Shown here piece by piece: positions 1 through 9,275 of a stretch of 53,902 bases of DNA. The notes under the pieces were generated by a model that worked only from the letters and a program-made list of their open reading frames with translations, was not told the origin of the DNA and searched no databases. The position numbers and the translations under genes are program-made. Origin of the DNA: Microcystis aeruginosa Ma_SC_T_19800800_S464 (GTDB lineage Bacteria; Cyanobacteriota; Cyanobacteriia; Cyanobacteriales; Microcystaceae); assembly GCA_007095785.1 (NCBI GenBank), contig SFBL01000061.1, positions 1-53,902 on the forward strand, read 5' to 3'. The first letter of the stretch is position 1, and each line of letters starts with the position of its first letter.

Positions 1-32
1 TGAGGAGAATTTGCCATCTCAATTGTTAAGCA

Positions 33-57
33 AAAATCGACCAAATGGGTCGATTTT
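33..57. terminator. Stem-loop, probable terminator of an upstream gene
   Basis: A perfect 10-bp inverted repeat (AAAATCGACC / GGTCGATTTT) encloses a 5-base loop. It ends in a short T run on the plus strand and, by symmetry, on the minus strand, so it could end a transcript entering from the left edge. The gene it serves is outside the window. Confidence 0.5.
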
Positions 58-540
58 GTAACTATTCTGATTGACTGGTATCACTTGAAATGCCCACACA
101 GCAAGCGGATCACAAAATTGGCCAATTGTCAATAGCGTTTGAGATGCTCTCACCCTGGACAATTTCAAGAGAGATAGGCTTTTAGTGGCTTGGGAACAAG
201 CTTTATCAATTTATTTATAATAAATATTTGCAGAAGATTAAAGATTAATTATTGTGAATAACTCTTTTGATTAGAAAAAGATAAACTTGAGAATCTTCAG
301 TCAAATTTATTGACTCAAAATCAGCTGTACTTAATTTAAATGAATCAACCCTAGGGTCAAGGGGGGGGAGATTCAGCTAATCTAAGGATGGGCGGTTAAG
401 AATTTTTTCGGCTTTTCTTGACTATTTCAGCCTGATTTGTCCTGACAAGCTCAAAAATACGAGAGTTTTTGTCTAGAATTGCCCGGCCTGAGAGGGGAAT
501 GATAAAGTTAGATAAGAAAATTAAAGATGGTGTGATTAAA
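58..540. other. Gene-free stretch upstream of the SpoIID-like gene
   Basis: No coding region is recognisable here. The stretch is AT-rich, especially around 205-345, and contains a G run near 361-368. The partial motif ATGAATCAACCCTA near 339-352 is half of the long palindrome found at 40714-40747. The promoter of the SpoIID-like gene should lie here but no clear -10/-35 pair could be chosen. Confidence 0.4.
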
Positions 541-1662
541 ATGAAATTTGCTGCTAGTACCTATTTTTCCCTGCTGCGCCATTGTGCCGTTCCTTTGCTG
601 TCGATCGCTACTTTTACGCCAATTCTCTTAACTTATTTAGCCAAGGAAAAACCAGAAACCCCGCAACAGCAGGCAAATCTAGAGACTGCTGCCTCCCCTG
701 CTCCTATTATCCCATCTCCGATCGCACCCTTAACCGCGCCATCGCCGAAACTATTCCCCTCCCCCCAATCTTCTGCGACTCCAAAATCAGCACCCTCTCC
801 TCAGTCTTCCCCCTCAGCGCCGAAAAAATTAGCAGCATCGGTTCGTTCCCCTAATACTTCCCCTGATACTTCCCCCGCTGCTGCTGCCAAACCGGTGACT
901 AGACAACCTTTAGCGGTTCCCGCTAATTATACGCCGCCGGCCTTAGAAATTCGCGTGGCGATCAAAAGGGATGTGGCCAGTGTTTTGATTGGAGTTAACG
1001 GGCCAGCGGTGATCACGGATCGCCAAGGTCGTGGTTTAAAAACGATTGCCACTAACGAGGGTTTACCGGTCATTCCAGGTGCCAATGGCTTAAAAATGGG
1101 CGATTTATCGCTGCCAGAGGTGATTTTTGTGCAGCCCACCAGTGCCGATGGTTTAGTTTATGTGGATGATAGTTGGTATCGGGGTAAAGTGCTGCTGGTA
1201 GCCCAAGGCGATCGCTTATTAGTGGTCAATCATGTTAATTTAGAGGCCTATCTCTATAGTGTGGTGGGTAGTGAAATGCACTCCACCGCGCCAATGCACG
1301 CTTTAAAGGCACAGGCGATCGCCGCTCGTTCCTATGCCCTAGTACACATGATCCGCCCCGCTAATGCTTGGTTTCATCTGGGCAATAGCCAACGCTGGCA
1401 GGTATATAAAGGCATTCGCTCGGAGTATCAATCGACTCATCAAGCGGTTAATGCCACTGCTGGGCAGATTCTCAGCTATAAAGGGGGTGTAGTCGAGTCT
1501 CTTTATGCTGCCACCGATGAAATTGTCGCTTGGGCCCACGGTGGTCGCGGTATGAGTCAAACTGGAGCTTATAAATTAGCGGAAAAAGGCCTAGATTATC
1601 AACAAATTCTCGGTAATTATTATCCCGGAGTTGGTTTAGCTCGTCTAGTGCTACAAAATTAG
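541..1662 (+). CDS. SpoIID/LytB domain protein
   Basis: The predicted protein has about 373 residues: a short N-terminus, one hydrophobic segment (about residues 12-30) that would act as signal anchor, a long Pro/Ser/Ala-rich linker, then a SpoIID/LytB-type domain to the end. Within the domain, VNLEAYLYSVVGSEM, QAIAARSYAL and the terminal HGGRGMSQTGA block are typical of the family. Bacillus SpoIID is a lytic transglycosylase acting on denuded peptidoglycan; cyanobacterial members are probably periplasmic wall-modifying proteins, which is inferred by family. Start choice is uncertain: ATG at 541 gives the signal anchor directly, while an in-frame ATG at 499 and a TTG at 469 would add a charged extension. 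The gene stands alone, 117 bases before metH. Confidence 0.85.
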   Translation: MKFAASTYFSLLRHCAVPLLSIATFTPILLTYLAKEKPETPQQQANLETAASPAPIIPSPIAPLTAPSPKLFPSPQSSATPKSAPSPQSSPSAPKKLAASVRSPNTSPDTSPAAAAKPVTRQPLAVPANYTPPALEIRVAIKRDVASVLIGVNGPAVITDRQGRGLKTIATNEGLPVIPGANGLKMGDLSLPEVIFVQPTSADGLVYVDDSWYRGKVLLVAQGDRLLVVNHVNLEAYLYSVVGSEMHSTAPMHALKAQAIAARSYALVHMIRPANAWFHLGNSQRWQVYKGIRSEYQSTHQAVNATAGQILSYKGGVVESLYAATDEIVAWAHGGRGMSQTGAYKLAEKGLDYQQILGNYYPGVGLARLVLQN

Positions 1663-1779
1663 ATTGATTAGCTTTCTCGACTGATAACTGATCACTGATA
1701 ACTGAAATGCCGACCATAGCAGATTTCTAGTAACTGTATTAGAATAAACTTTCAAAATGCTATAGCAGTAAATCTCTCT

Positions 1780-4700
1780 ATGAATAGCCCCTTTCTCGAC
1801 TACCTCAACGGTCCCAAGCATCCCGTCCTCGTCTTTGATGGGGCGATGGGAACTTCCCTACAAAGCCAAAATCTGACGGCCGAGGACTTTGGTGGGGCAG
1901 AATACGAAGGTTGTAACGAGTATCTTGTCCATACTAAACCTAGCGCCGTAGCCAAAGTCCACGAAGCCTTTTTAGCCGTGGGTGCGGATGTGATTGAAAC
2001 CGACACCTTCGGGGGAACCTCGATAGTTTTAGCCGAGTACGATTTAGCCGATCAAGCCTATTATCTCAACAAAAGCGCCGCCGAACTGGCCAAAGCTTGC
2101 GCTAATAAATACTCTACCCCCGAAAAACCCCGTTTTGTGGCGGGTTCCATGGGGCCGGGGACAAAACTGCCCACTTTGGGTCATATTGACTTTGATACAC
2201 TCAAAAATGCCTATGTGGAACAGGTAGAGGGCCTGTACGATGGCGGGGCAGATTTATTATTAGTAGAAACCTGTCAGGATGTCCTGCAAATTAAAGCGGC
2301 TTTAAATGCTATTGAAGAAGTATTTCAGAAAAAAGGTCAACGATTGCCCCTCATGGTTTCGGTGACGATGGAAACCATGGGAACGATGTTAGTAGGAACG
2401 GAAATTAACGCCGTTGTCTCTATTTTACAACCCTATAAAATTGATATTTTGGGACTTAACTGCGCCACTGGTCCCGATTTAATGAAACCCCATATTAAAT
2501 ATCTCTCGGAAAATTCCCCTTTTATTGTTTCTTGTATTCCTAACGCTGGTTTACCAGAAAATGTCGGCGGTCAAGCCCATTATCGCCTCACTCCCGTAGA
2601 ATTAAAAATGGCTTTAATGCACTTTATTGAAGATTTGGGAGTACAAATTATCGGTGGTTGTTGTGGTACTCGTCCCGACCATATTCAAGCTTTAGCGGAA
2701 CTAAGTCAGGGTTTAACTCCGAAATCTCGTCATTATCATTATGAACCCTCCGCCGCTTCTATCTACAGTACCCAACCCTATATTCAAGATAATTCTTTTC
2801 TCATTGTCGGGGAAAAATTAAACGCTAGTGGTTCTAAAAAATGTCGGGAACTGCTCAATGTTGAAGACTGGGATAGTTTAGTATCGATGGCGAAAGCGCA
2901 GGTAAAAGAAGGGGCGCATATTCTCGATGTCAACGTCGATTATGTGGGTCGGGATGGGGTGCGCGATATGCACCAATTAGCCTCTCGTTTAGTTAATAAT
3001 GTCACCCTACCTTTAATGTTAGATTCCACCGAATGGGAAAAAATGGAAGCGGGGTTAAAAGTAGCGGGGGGTAAATGTATCCTCAACTCTACTAACTACG
3101 AAGACGGCGAACCGCGTTTTTATCAAGTCTTGGATTTAGCGAAAAAATACGGCGCGGGGGTAGTAATTGGAACCATTGATGAAGAAGGAATGGGCCGCAC
3201 TGCCGAGAAAAAATTCCAAATAGCTAAACGGGCCTATTATGGGGCGATAGAATACGGAATTCCTCCCTACGAAATCTTTTTTGATCCCCTAGCTTTACCG
3301 ATTTCTACCGGTATCGAAGAAGACAGAGAAAATGGCAAGGCTACCATCGAAGCAATGCGCCGAATTCGCCAAGAATTGCCCGAATGTCATATTCTTTTAG
3401 GTGTGTCTAATATCTCTTTTGGGTTGAATCCGGCAGCGCGTCAGGTATTAAATTCCGTCTTCCTTCACGAAGCGATGCAGGTGGGGATGGATGGGGCAAT
3501 TGTCAGTGCTAATAAGATTCTTCCTCTGGCAAAAATTGAACCAGAATATCAGCAAATTTGTCGGGATTTAATCTATGATAATCGTCGTTTTGATGGCGAT
3601 ATATGTGTCTATGATCCCCTAACCAAATTAACCGAATTATTTGCGGGTAAAACTACTAAAAAAGACCCCTCTAGTAATGCTAATTTACCCGTGGAGGAAC
3701 GCTTAAAACAGCATATTATTGATGGGGAAAGATTGGGACTGGAAGAGGCTTTAAAGCAAGCTTTACAGGACTATCCACCCCTAGATATTATTAATATTTT
3801 TCTCCTGGATGGGATGAAGGTAGTGGGTGAGTTATTTGGTTCGGGACAAATGCAGTTACCTTTTGTTCTCCAATCGGCCCAAACTATGAAAGCAGCCGTG
3901 GCTTTTTTAGAACCCTTTATGGAGAAAAAAGAGGGGGATAATAATGCCAAAGGTACTTTTATTATCGCAACGGTTAAAGGGGATGTTCACGATATTGGTA
4001 AAAATTTAGTTGATATTATCTTGACCAATAACGGCTATAAGGTGATTAATTTAGGCATTAAACAACCGGTAGAAAATATCATCGAAGCCTACAAAGAACA
4101 TAAGGCCGATTGTATCGCTATGAGCGGTTTATTGGTGAAATCGACGGCTTTTATGAAGGAAAATCTAGAGGTTTTTAACGAAAAAGGAATCACCGTTCCT
4201 GTTATACTTGGCGGGGCAGCTTTAACTCCCAAATTTGTCCATGATGACTGTCAAAAAACCTACAAGGGACAGGTTATCTATGGTAAAGATGCCTTCTCTG
4301 ACCTGCATTTTATGGATAAATTAATGCCCGCTAAAGCTGGGGGTCAATGGGATGATAGTAAAGGCTTTTTAGCGGAGTTTGCCGAGGCAGAAAAAAACCC
4401 GGTTGTTGCGGAAGAATTAGAGGTTAATCCCGATACTATTTTTACCGATGGCAGCGTCAACCAAGAATTAGTTATTGATACCCGTCGTTCCGAAGCGGTG
4501 GCAGTTGATATTCCCCGACCAATACCGCCCTTCTGGGGTACTAAAATATTAACAGCAGCCGAAATTCCTATCGAGGAGGTTTTCTGGTATTTGGATCTAC
4601 AAGCTTTATTTGTCGGTCAATGGCAATTCCGCAAACCCAAAAGCCAATCGAAGCAAGAATACGACCAGTTTTTACAGGAAAAAGTTCATCCAATTCTAGC

Positions 4701-5343
4701 AGCATGGAAAGAGAAAATTGTCAAGGAAAATTTACTAAACCCCACATTAATTTATGGTTATTTTCCCTGTCAATCCTCTGGCAATTCCCTGTTAATTTAC
4801 GATCCCGAATCGATACAAGCAGGCGAAAAACCCGAAAATCTGCAACCGATCGCCATTTTTGAGTTTCCTCGCCAGAAATCTGGTCGTCGTCTTTGTATTG
4901 CTGACTTTTTCGCTCCGCAGGAATCCGGTATCATCGACGTTTTCCCGATGCAAGCGGTGACAGTGGGGGAAATCGCCACGGAATACGCTAAATCTCTCTT
5001 TGATGCCAACGAATATACCGAATACCTCTATTATCACGGCATGGCTGTGCAAACCGCCGAAGCCATGGCCGAATGGACCCACACCCGCATCCGTCGCGAG
5101 TTAGGTTTCGCAGAGTTCGATCCTGATAATATCCGCGATATACTGCAACAGCGTTACCGGGGTTCTCGCTATAGTTTCGGTTATCCCGCTTGTCCCAATA
5201 TTCAGGATCAATACAAGCAACTAGATCTGTTAGGATGCGATCGCATTGGGATGTATATGGACGAAAGCGAACAATTGTACCCAGAACAATCCACCACCGC
5301 CATTATTACCTATCATCCCACCGCTAAATACTTTAGTACCTAA
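1780..5343 (+). CDS. metH: Cobalamin-dependent methionine synthase
   Basis: The product has 1187 residues, the usual MetH length, with all four modules in order. The N-terminal homocysteine-binding barrel carries the zinc ligands Cys228 (NCATGPD) and Cys294-Cys295 ([10 protein letters not shown]). A pterin-type methyltetrahydrofolate domain follows (about 340-620, with [10 protein letters not shown]). The cobalamin-binding domain has the DxHxxG signature DVHDIGKN at 735-742, with His737 as lower axial ligand. The C-terminal AdoMet reactivation domain contains [10 protein letters not shown]. It transfers a methyl group from 5-methyl-THF to homocysteine through methylcobalamin in the cytoplasm. 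No cobalamin riboswitch was seen in the 117-base leader. Immediately after the stop codon begins a large heptamer repeat array. Confidence 0.97.
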   Translation: MNSPFLDYLNGPKHPVLVFDGAMGTSLQSQNLTAEDFGGAEYEGCNEYLVHTKPSAVAKVHEAFLAVGADVIETDTFGGTSIVLAEYDLADQAYYLNKSAAELAKACANKYSTPEKPRFVAGSMGPGTKLPTLGHIDFDTLKNAYVEQVEGLYDGGADLLLVETCQDVLQIKAALNAIEEVFQKKGQRLPLMVSVTMETMGTMLVGTEINAVVSILQPYKIDILGLNCATGPDLMKPHIKYLSENSPFIVSCIPNAGLPENVGGQAHYRLTPVELKMALMHFIEDLGVQIIGGCCGTRPDHIQALAELSQGLTPKSRHYHYEPSAASIYSTQPYIQDNSFLIVGEKLNASGSKKCRELLNVEDWDSLVSMAKAQVKEGAHILDVNVDYVGRDGVRDMHQLASRLVNNVTLPLMLDSTEWEKMEAGLKVAGGKCILNSTNYEDGEPRFYQVLDLAKKYGAGVVIGTIDEEGMGRTAEKKFQIAKRAYYGAIEYGIPPYEIFFDPLALPISTGIEEDRENGKATIEAMRRIRQELPECHILLGVSNISFGLNPAARQVLNSVFLHEAMQVGMDGAIVSANKILPLAKIEPEYQQICRDLIYDNRRFDGDICVYDPLTKLTELFAGKTTKKDPSSNANLPVEERLKQHIIDGERLGLEEALKQALQDYPPLDIINIFLLDGMKVVGELFGSGQMQLPFVLQSAQTMKAAVAFLEPFMEKKEGDNNAKGTFIIATVKGDVHDIGKNLVDIILTNNGYKVINLGIKQPVENIIEAYKEHKADCIAMSGLLVKSTAFMKENLEVFNEKGITVPVILGGAALTPKFVHDDCQKTYKGQVIYGKDAFSDLHFMDKLMPAKAGGQWDDSKGFLAEFAEAEKNPVVAEELEVNPDTIFTDGSVNQELVIDTRRSEAVAVDIPRPIPPFWGTKILTAAEIPIEEVFWYLDLQALFVGQWQFRKPKSQSKQEYDQFLQEKVHPILAAWKEKIVKENLLNPTLIYGYFPCQSSGNSLLIYDPESIQAGEKPENLQPIAIFEFPRQKSGRRLCIADFFAPQESGIIDVFPMQAVTVGEIATEYAKSLFDANEYTEYLYYHGMAVQTAEAMAEWTHTRIRRELGFAEFDPDNIRDILQQRYRGSRYSFGYPACPNIQDQYKQLDLLGCDRIGMYMDESEQLYPEQSTTAIITYHPTAKYFST

Positions 5344-5355
5344 TCAGTGACCAGT

Positions 5356-5594
5356 GATCAGTTATCAGTAATCAGTTATCAGTTATCAGTTATCAGTTAT
5401 CAGTTATCAGTTATCAGTTATCAGTTATCAGTTATCAGTTATCAGTTATCAGTTATCAGTTATCAGTTATCAGTTATCAGTAATCAGTAATCAGTTATCA
5501 GTTATCAGTTATCAGTTATCAGTTATCAGTTATCAGTTATCAGTTATCAGTTATCAGTTATCAGTTATCAGTTATCAGTTATCAGTTATCAGTT
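5356..5594. repeat. Heptamer tandem array (AGTTATC)n
   Basis: The heptamer AGTTATC (equivalently TTATCAG) repeats about thirty-four times with almost no interruption; a few units read AGTAATC. The same heptamer occurs in short runs or on the opposite strand at about 1679-1706, 5691-5711, 14440-14465, 17215-17268 and 24758-24820. There are no spacers, so it is not a CRISPR array. The array lies between metH and a convergent outer-membrane-like gene and probably varies in copy number among strains by slippage. Confidence 0.95.
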
Positions 5595-5604
5595 AAGTAG
5601 TCGT

Positions 5605-5687
5605 GCAAAATTAATTTCCTAGTGAAGATAGGCAAAAGGCAAGAGGCAAGAGGCAAGAGGTGGTTAGATATGTGTAATTAATTTTGC
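5605..5687. mobile_element. Small MITE-like element inside the heptamer array
   Basis: Perfect 12-bp terminal inverted repeats (GCAAAATTAATT and AATTAATTTTGC) bound an 83-bp segment with an internal GCAAGAG-type tandem. Heptamer units resume directly after it, so it appears inserted into the array. No coding capacity. The transposase family is not identified. Confidence 0.5.
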
Positions 5688-5788
5688 TTAGGTTATCAGT
5701 TATCAGTTATCACTTCACTGAGAAAACTCCCTACACCCCACACCCCACACCCTACCCCCACCGAAAAACTTTTTGCCGCAGACCCTAA

Positions 5789-6466
5789 TTAGGGCAGCCA
5801 TTCCAGTAAAATTCCTAGGGAGCTATCTTTACGAGCGCGGGAATTTTGGGCTTGAATATCGGCGGCTAAACGTAAATTAGAGGTAATCGCATAACCAACG
5901 GAAAGAGTAGTTAATCCCACCTCGTTGTCACCACCGGGGGAGATAAAACTCTGACTGACGGTGATATCTGCCGCCCCCGTGCGAGAAAGGGCTAATTTGA
6001 GCTTTAATCCTAAGTTAAGCCCATCGGTGCTGTAATTTCCTGTTTGAATGTAACGATAGCCCACCATAGGAGCTAGATTGACATAATCACCCAAAGGGAG
6101 GAAATAGTATTGTAAATTTCCTCCTATTGCCGTCCTATTGCCGTTAAAAGCCGTCTGATAATCGCCGCTTAGGGTTAAACTGGTTTGACCGAAAAACACA
6201 TCTTCTACCCCCAAAATCACGCCACTGGAATTATCCCGAGAAGGAAACTCTGCATATCCTAAACGGATACGAGTGCGAAAACTAGGATCATTGCGAATAT
6301 CTTCGGCTATATCGGGTATTTTTTCTAACCAACGCTCTAAAACTGGACTTTCTTGCCGAATTTTTGGCTCTAAGTCTAACTCCGTTTCTGCCCACACAGC
6401 ACCACTCGCCCCCCATAATAAACCAAGAGCGATCGCATTGACAGAACAGCAAGAGAGCTTAAACAT
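5789..6466 (-). CDS. Probable outer-membrane beta-barrel protein
   Basis: About 225 residues. The N-terminus is a clear Sec signal peptide (hydrophobic core ending in GASGAVWA, then ETELDLEP). The mature part is rich in alternating polar and hydrophobic residues with many Gly, Tyr and Asn, for example in the NGNRTAIGGNLQYYFLPLGD region, suggesting antiparallel beta strands of a small barrel. I do not recognise a named family, and the beta-barrel idea is inferred from composition. Of several possible starts (TTG 6484, ATG 6475, ATG 6466), 6466 was chosen because it gives a compact signal peptide; no convincing ribosome-binding site decides. It is divergent from hisD. Confidence 0.65.
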   Translation of the reverse strand: MFKLSCCSVNAIALGLLWGASGAVWAETELDLEPKIRQESPVLERWLEKIPDIAEDIRNDPSFRTRIRLGYAEFPSRDNSSGVILGVEDVFFGQTSLTLSGDYQTAFNGNRTAIGGNLQYYFLPLGDYVNLAPMVGYRYIQTGNYSTDGLNLGLKLKLALSRTGAADITVSQSFISPGGDNEVGLTTLSVGYAITSNLRLAADIQAQNSRARKDSSLGILLEWLP

Positions 6467-6540
6467 GATCTGCATTATAATCAAAAAAGATCAGATTCCC
6501 CGCTATTCTTGAGAGGAAGGGGGCAGTAGGAGCAGCAATA

Positions 6541-7845
6541 GTGGTCAGAATATTAAAACTTTCGCAATTAAGTAGCGCGGAACGGGCAAAACTTCAGAAA
6601 AGAGCCGAGTTAGATATTGATAACGCCCTCAAAGTCGCTCAAACGGTGATAGAAACCATCCGCGAGCGGGGGGATGTTGGCGTTGTGGAATATGTGCGGC
6701 GTTTTGACTACGAGGGTGCGACGGTAGAAAATATCAAAGTCAGCGAGGCAGAATTTGAGCAGGCTTTTCAGTTAATTGAACCGGAAGTGAAAACCGCTAT
6801 TGAACAGGCTTTCCGGAATATTCAAGAGGTACATCGTCGCCAAATGCCGGAAGAAATACAACTGGCAGAAATTGAAGCTGGTGTCTTTGCCGGCGAAAAA
6901 ATCTCTCCTATCCCCAATGTGGGTTTATACGTTCCCCGGGGCCGCGGCGCTTTTCCTTCGATGATGTTAATGTTAGCCATACCGGCAATGGTGGCAGGAG
7001 TGGAAAGAGTGGTCGTTTGCACTCCCCCCGATAAACAGGGCAACGTGGAGCCGGTTTCTCTGGTGGCGGCGCAGATGGCTGGAGTCAAAGAAATTTATAA
7101 ATTAGGAGGCGTACAAGCGATCGCTGCTTTAGCTTTAGGAACAAAAAATATCAAAAGGGTTGACAAAATTACAGGTCCGTGCAGCGTCTATGGGGCGGCG
7201 GCCAAGCGGTTACTGTTCGGTACTGTGGATGTGGGTTTGCCGGCAGGTCCAAGTGAGTCGATAGTTTTGGCCGATGAGTCCACCGATGCCCGTTTAGCGG
7301 CCTTGGATTTATTAATTGAAGCGGAACATGGGGCGGATTCGGCGGCTTTATTAGTCACCCACAGTGAACAGGTGGCGATCGCTGCTAGTGAGTATGCTCA
7401 GGAATACCTGCAAAAACTCCCGGATTGGCGACGGGAATTCTGTGAGGCGGGTTTAGCCGCCTATGGGGGCATAATTTTAACCGATAGTTTGCAGCAATCC
7501 CTCGATTTTGTCAATGAGTACGCCCCGGAACATCTGGAGGTTTTAGTTAGTAATCCTTTTGCCATTCTGGGTAAGATTAAAAATGCCGGAGAAATTCTCC
7601 TGGGTAATCATACTCCTTCCTCTATGGCTACCTACGCCATCGGGGTAAATGCTGTGCTGCCGACAGGAAGTTTTGCTCGTTCCTATTCGGCGGTTTCGGT
7701 TTATGATTTTCTCAAGCGCTCTACCTTGGCTTATGTCACCCCTGAAGGCTTTGAAAAGTTAAAAGAAACCACGAAAACTTTAGCCGAGTACGAGGGTTTT
7801 CCCGCCCATAAATTGGCAATTCAACAAAGGGAATTTTTACTCTAA
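6541..7845 (+). CDS. hisD: Histidinol dehydrogenase
   Basis: The 434-residue product matches the normal HisD length and carries characteristic blocks: PRGRGAFPSMMLM, VDKITGPCSVYGAAAKR, LPAGPSES, the EAEHGADSAA zinc-site region and the C-terminal NHTPSSMATYAIGVNAVLPT. It performs the last two steps of histidine biosynthesis, oxidising L-histidinol to L-histidine with NAD in the cytoplasm. It starts with GTG at 6541; no in-frame ATG lies close by. Other his genes are not adjacent, as is usual in cyanobacteria, where the pathway is dispersed. Confidence 0.96.
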   Translation: MVRILKLSQLSSAERAKLQKRAELDIDNALKVAQTVIETIRERGDVGVVEYVRRFDYEGATVENIKVSEAEFEQAFQLIEPEVKTAIEQAFRNIQEVHRRQMPEEIQLAEIEAGVFAGEKISPIPNVGLYVPRGRGAFPSMMLMLAIPAMVAGVERVVVCTPPDKQGNVEPVSLVAAQMAGVKEIYKLGGVQAIAALALGTKNIKRVDKITGPCSVYGAAAKRLLFGTVDVGLPAGPSESIVLADESTDARLAALDLLIEAEHGADSAALLVTHSEQVAIAASEYAQEYLQKLPDWRREFCEAGLAAYGGIILTDSLQQSLDFVNEYAPEHLEVLVSNPFAILGKIKNAGEILLGNHTPSSMATYAIGVNAVLPTGSFARSYSAVSVYDFLKRSTLAYVTPEGFEKLKETTKTLAEYEGFPAHKLAIQQREFLL

Positions 7846-7920
7846 ATAGGGGAAACAGGGAATAACTTAGATATGTAGGCCAGCTTATTTTTTAGATTCA
7901 GTACAGCTTGAGTAAATTCC

Positions 7921-8371
7921 ATGATGCAACTCGAAGACTATTTTAACTTTCTCACCCCTAATGATATTCGCTTAAAGGGGACAAGAATTGGCATTGAAAC
8001 CATTCTCTATGACTATATTTATCATGCCAAAACACCTGAAGAAATTACTAAAACTTACTCATCTTTGAGCTTAGAACAAGTTTATGCAACAATTCTGTAC
8101 TATTTGCATGAGCAAGAAGAAATAACCAATTATTTAACCGAATTGTCTAAGGTGTAATCAGGCGTTGGGTTTCATGCTTCAACCCAACCTACGTTCATCT
8201 TATATTTAATTCCACTCACCTACTTATTTAACCGAATGGATTGAACATGGAGAAAGAATGAGAGAAATACAAAAACAAAATCCTCCTCCTGTGGCGGAAA
8301 AATTGAGAAAGTTAAGGCAACAAAGAAAAGCAGTCAAACAAGTAAATGAGTCTGAAATATCTCTTAGATGA
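7921..8371 (+). pseudogene. DUF433 antitoxin gene split by a MITE
   Basis: The N-terminal 70 or so residues form a DUF433-type winged-helix antitoxin domain (RLKGTRIGIETIL, then the TPEEI...LSLEQVYATILYYL pattern). Reading then leaves the gene after NYLTE and stops at 8157. The missing C-terminus, beginning EWIEHGERMREIQKQ and ending at a TGA at 8369-8371, resumes in frame after an inserted repeat. The sequence TTATTTAACCGAAT occurs on both sides of the insert and looks like its target duplication; removing the insert and one copy restores a single reading frame. The truncated 78-residue protein (7921-8157) may still be made. DUF433 proteins are usually antitoxins of PIN-like DUF5615 toxins, and a toxin fragment follows directly. 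Confidence 0.8.
8146..8226. mobile_element. MITE-like insert carrying the GTTGGGTT palindrome
   Basis: This roughly 80-bp element contains the hairpin GTTGGGTT-tcatgcttc-AACCCAAC and ends in CACCTACTTA. About 65 bp of it is nearly identical to 39547-39611, and the palindrome recurs in damaged form at 28132-28160. Duplicated target sequence flanks it. It has no coding capacity. Confidence 0.7.
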
Positions 8372-8483
8372 AAATGTTGATCCTCTCTATGGGACTCAAC
8401 TAAGAAGACTCAAGCCTGATTTAGTTATTAGAGTCATTAGAGAACCTGTTATACTAAATCTGTTAAGTATAGGCTACTTATGA
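8346..8483 (+). pseudogene. Truncated DUF5615 PIN-like toxin
   Basis: The first 35 residues (MSLKYLLDENVDPLYG, then a TQLRRLKPDLV block) match the start of DUF5615 PIN-like toxins, including the early acidic DEN. After residue 35 the reading frame enters the next MITE and stops within 11 codons, so the remaining PIN fold and its acidic residues are gone. The start overlaps the end of the ancestral DUF433 gene by 26 bases, the usual coupled arrangement of this toxin-antitoxin pair. It is almost certainly inactive. Confidence 0.75.
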
Positions 8484-8558
8484 AGACAGGCACTCATGCA
8501 AGAGGCAATAGGCAAAAGGGGTAATAAATAATCAGTCTTTAATAACCAGATTTAGTAT
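8451..8558. mobile_element. MITE with ATACTAAATCTG terminal repeats
   Basis: A 108-bp segment has perfect 12-bp terminal inverted repeats (ATACTAAATCTG / CAGATTTAGTAT). The TA at the outer edges fits a TA target site as used by IS630/Tc1-like transposases, which is inference. About 47 bp of its right part recurs inverted at 13172-13219, and related termini bound segments at 13172-13390 and 27992-28090. It truncates the toxin on its left and supplies the last codons and stop of the AbrB-like gene on its right. Confidence 0.8.
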
Positions 8559-8775
8559 CACGGGTCGCTTGCATGATGTCGTTGGTTGTTAGACGGCTAG
8601 TTGCTTTGCCACGGATAGCGGCAATCAGTTGCTTTCCCCGGCTTAGGGTTCTAGGCTTGCGAATTTGCAAGATATCCCCAATCACTTCAAGCTGGATTTC
8701 TGTACCGGGTAACAACCCAAGCTTTTCTTGAATATCAGGGGGAATAGTGATTTGTCCGTTAGGGCTAATTTTCAT
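8539..8775 (-). CDS. AbrB/MazE-type antitoxin without a toxin
   Basis: 78 residues. Residues 1-45 form a swapped-hairpin AbrB/SpoVT DNA-binding domain (MKISPNGQITIPPDIQEKLG, then the LLPGTEIQLE and LQI strands). The C-terminal part (RLTTNDIMQATRD) resembles the toxin-binding tail of VapB/MazE antitoxins whose partners are PIN nucleases. Its final codons (TKSGY) and the stop lie inside a MITE terminal repeat. The PIN toxin gene normally expected directly downstream is absent. It would act as an autorepressing DNA-binding protein; with no partner it is an orphan antitoxin. Confidence 0.8.
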   Translation of the reverse strand: MKISPNGQITIPPDIQEKLGLLPGTEIQLEVIGDILQIRKPRTLSRGKQLIAAIRGKATSRLTTNDIMQATRDTKSGY

Positions 8776-8888
8776 CGAAAATTTGGGTCTGAAACCCCGT
8801 CGTTCTAGGTTGGCTTTACTATTAAATATTAGCGCATTTACAAAATATATGCCAGAATGTGAGACGTAGAGAATCAGGCAGGCATTTT

Positions 8889-9224
8889 ATGAAAAAAGTA
8901 GTTGTTATTTTAATTATGGGTTTTCTGAGCGAACAAATATCAATAAAATCATCAATTTCTGGCAATCAAACCTTCAATAATTTGGCCGTAGCTAACAACA
9001 ATAATCGTCCTAATCCCCAGAAAAAACCTAGTCCTTCTCCACAATTCCGCTGCGATGGTAGAACTCACTGTTCCCAGATGACATCCTGTGCAGAAGCAAC
9101 TTTTTTCTTGAGAAACTGCCCCAATGTCAAAATGGATGGAGACGGTGATGGAGTTCCCTGTGAAAGTCAATGGTGTGGAAAAAAATCCTCAGAAAAATGT
9201 GGGGAAAGTTCTCCAGATAACTAA
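8889..9224 (+). CDS. Secreted excalibur-domain protein
   Basis: About 111 residues from the ATG at 8889, chosen because it opens directly into a signal peptide (MKKVVVILIMGFLS...). A Pro/Asn/Gln-rich linker follows, then an excalibur calcium-binding domain with its four-cysteine pattern (FRCDGRTHCSQM, CAEATFFLRNC) and the DGDGDGVPCESQWC loop, an EF-hand-like DxDxDG motif. Excalibur domains are extracellular, often attached to nuclease-like proteins; here the domain stands alone. An unnamed but clearly recognisable family. A stem-loop follows the stop. Confidence 0.85.
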   Translation: MKKVVVILIMGFLSEQISIKSSISGNQTFNNLAVANNNNRPNPQKKPSPSPQFRCDGRTHCSQMTSCAEATFFLRNCPNVKMDGDGDGVPCESQWCGKKSSEKCGESSPDN

Positions 9225-9236
9225 TTTTGTTTCCTC

Positions 9237-9267
9237 ACCCCAATTCTTTCATTTAAAGAATCGGGGT
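9237..9267. terminator. Stem-loop between convergent genes
   Basis: ACCCCAATTCTTT and AAAGAATCGGGGT form a 13-bp stem with one A-C mismatch and a 5-base loop. It sits exactly between the convergent excalibur and Gfo/Idh genes, consistent with a bidirectional terminator, although neither side has a strong T run. Confidence 0.5.
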
Positions 9268-9275
9268 AAAAACAA

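Noticed and set aside
1663-1779. Cobalamin riboswitch before metH
   Set aside because: The leader is only 117 bases and lacks any B12-box-like sequence; instead it contains CTGATAA-type repeats.
5356-5594. Repeat array that might be taken for CRISPR
   Set aside because: Units are 7 bases long and directly abutting, with no spacers and no cas genes nearby.
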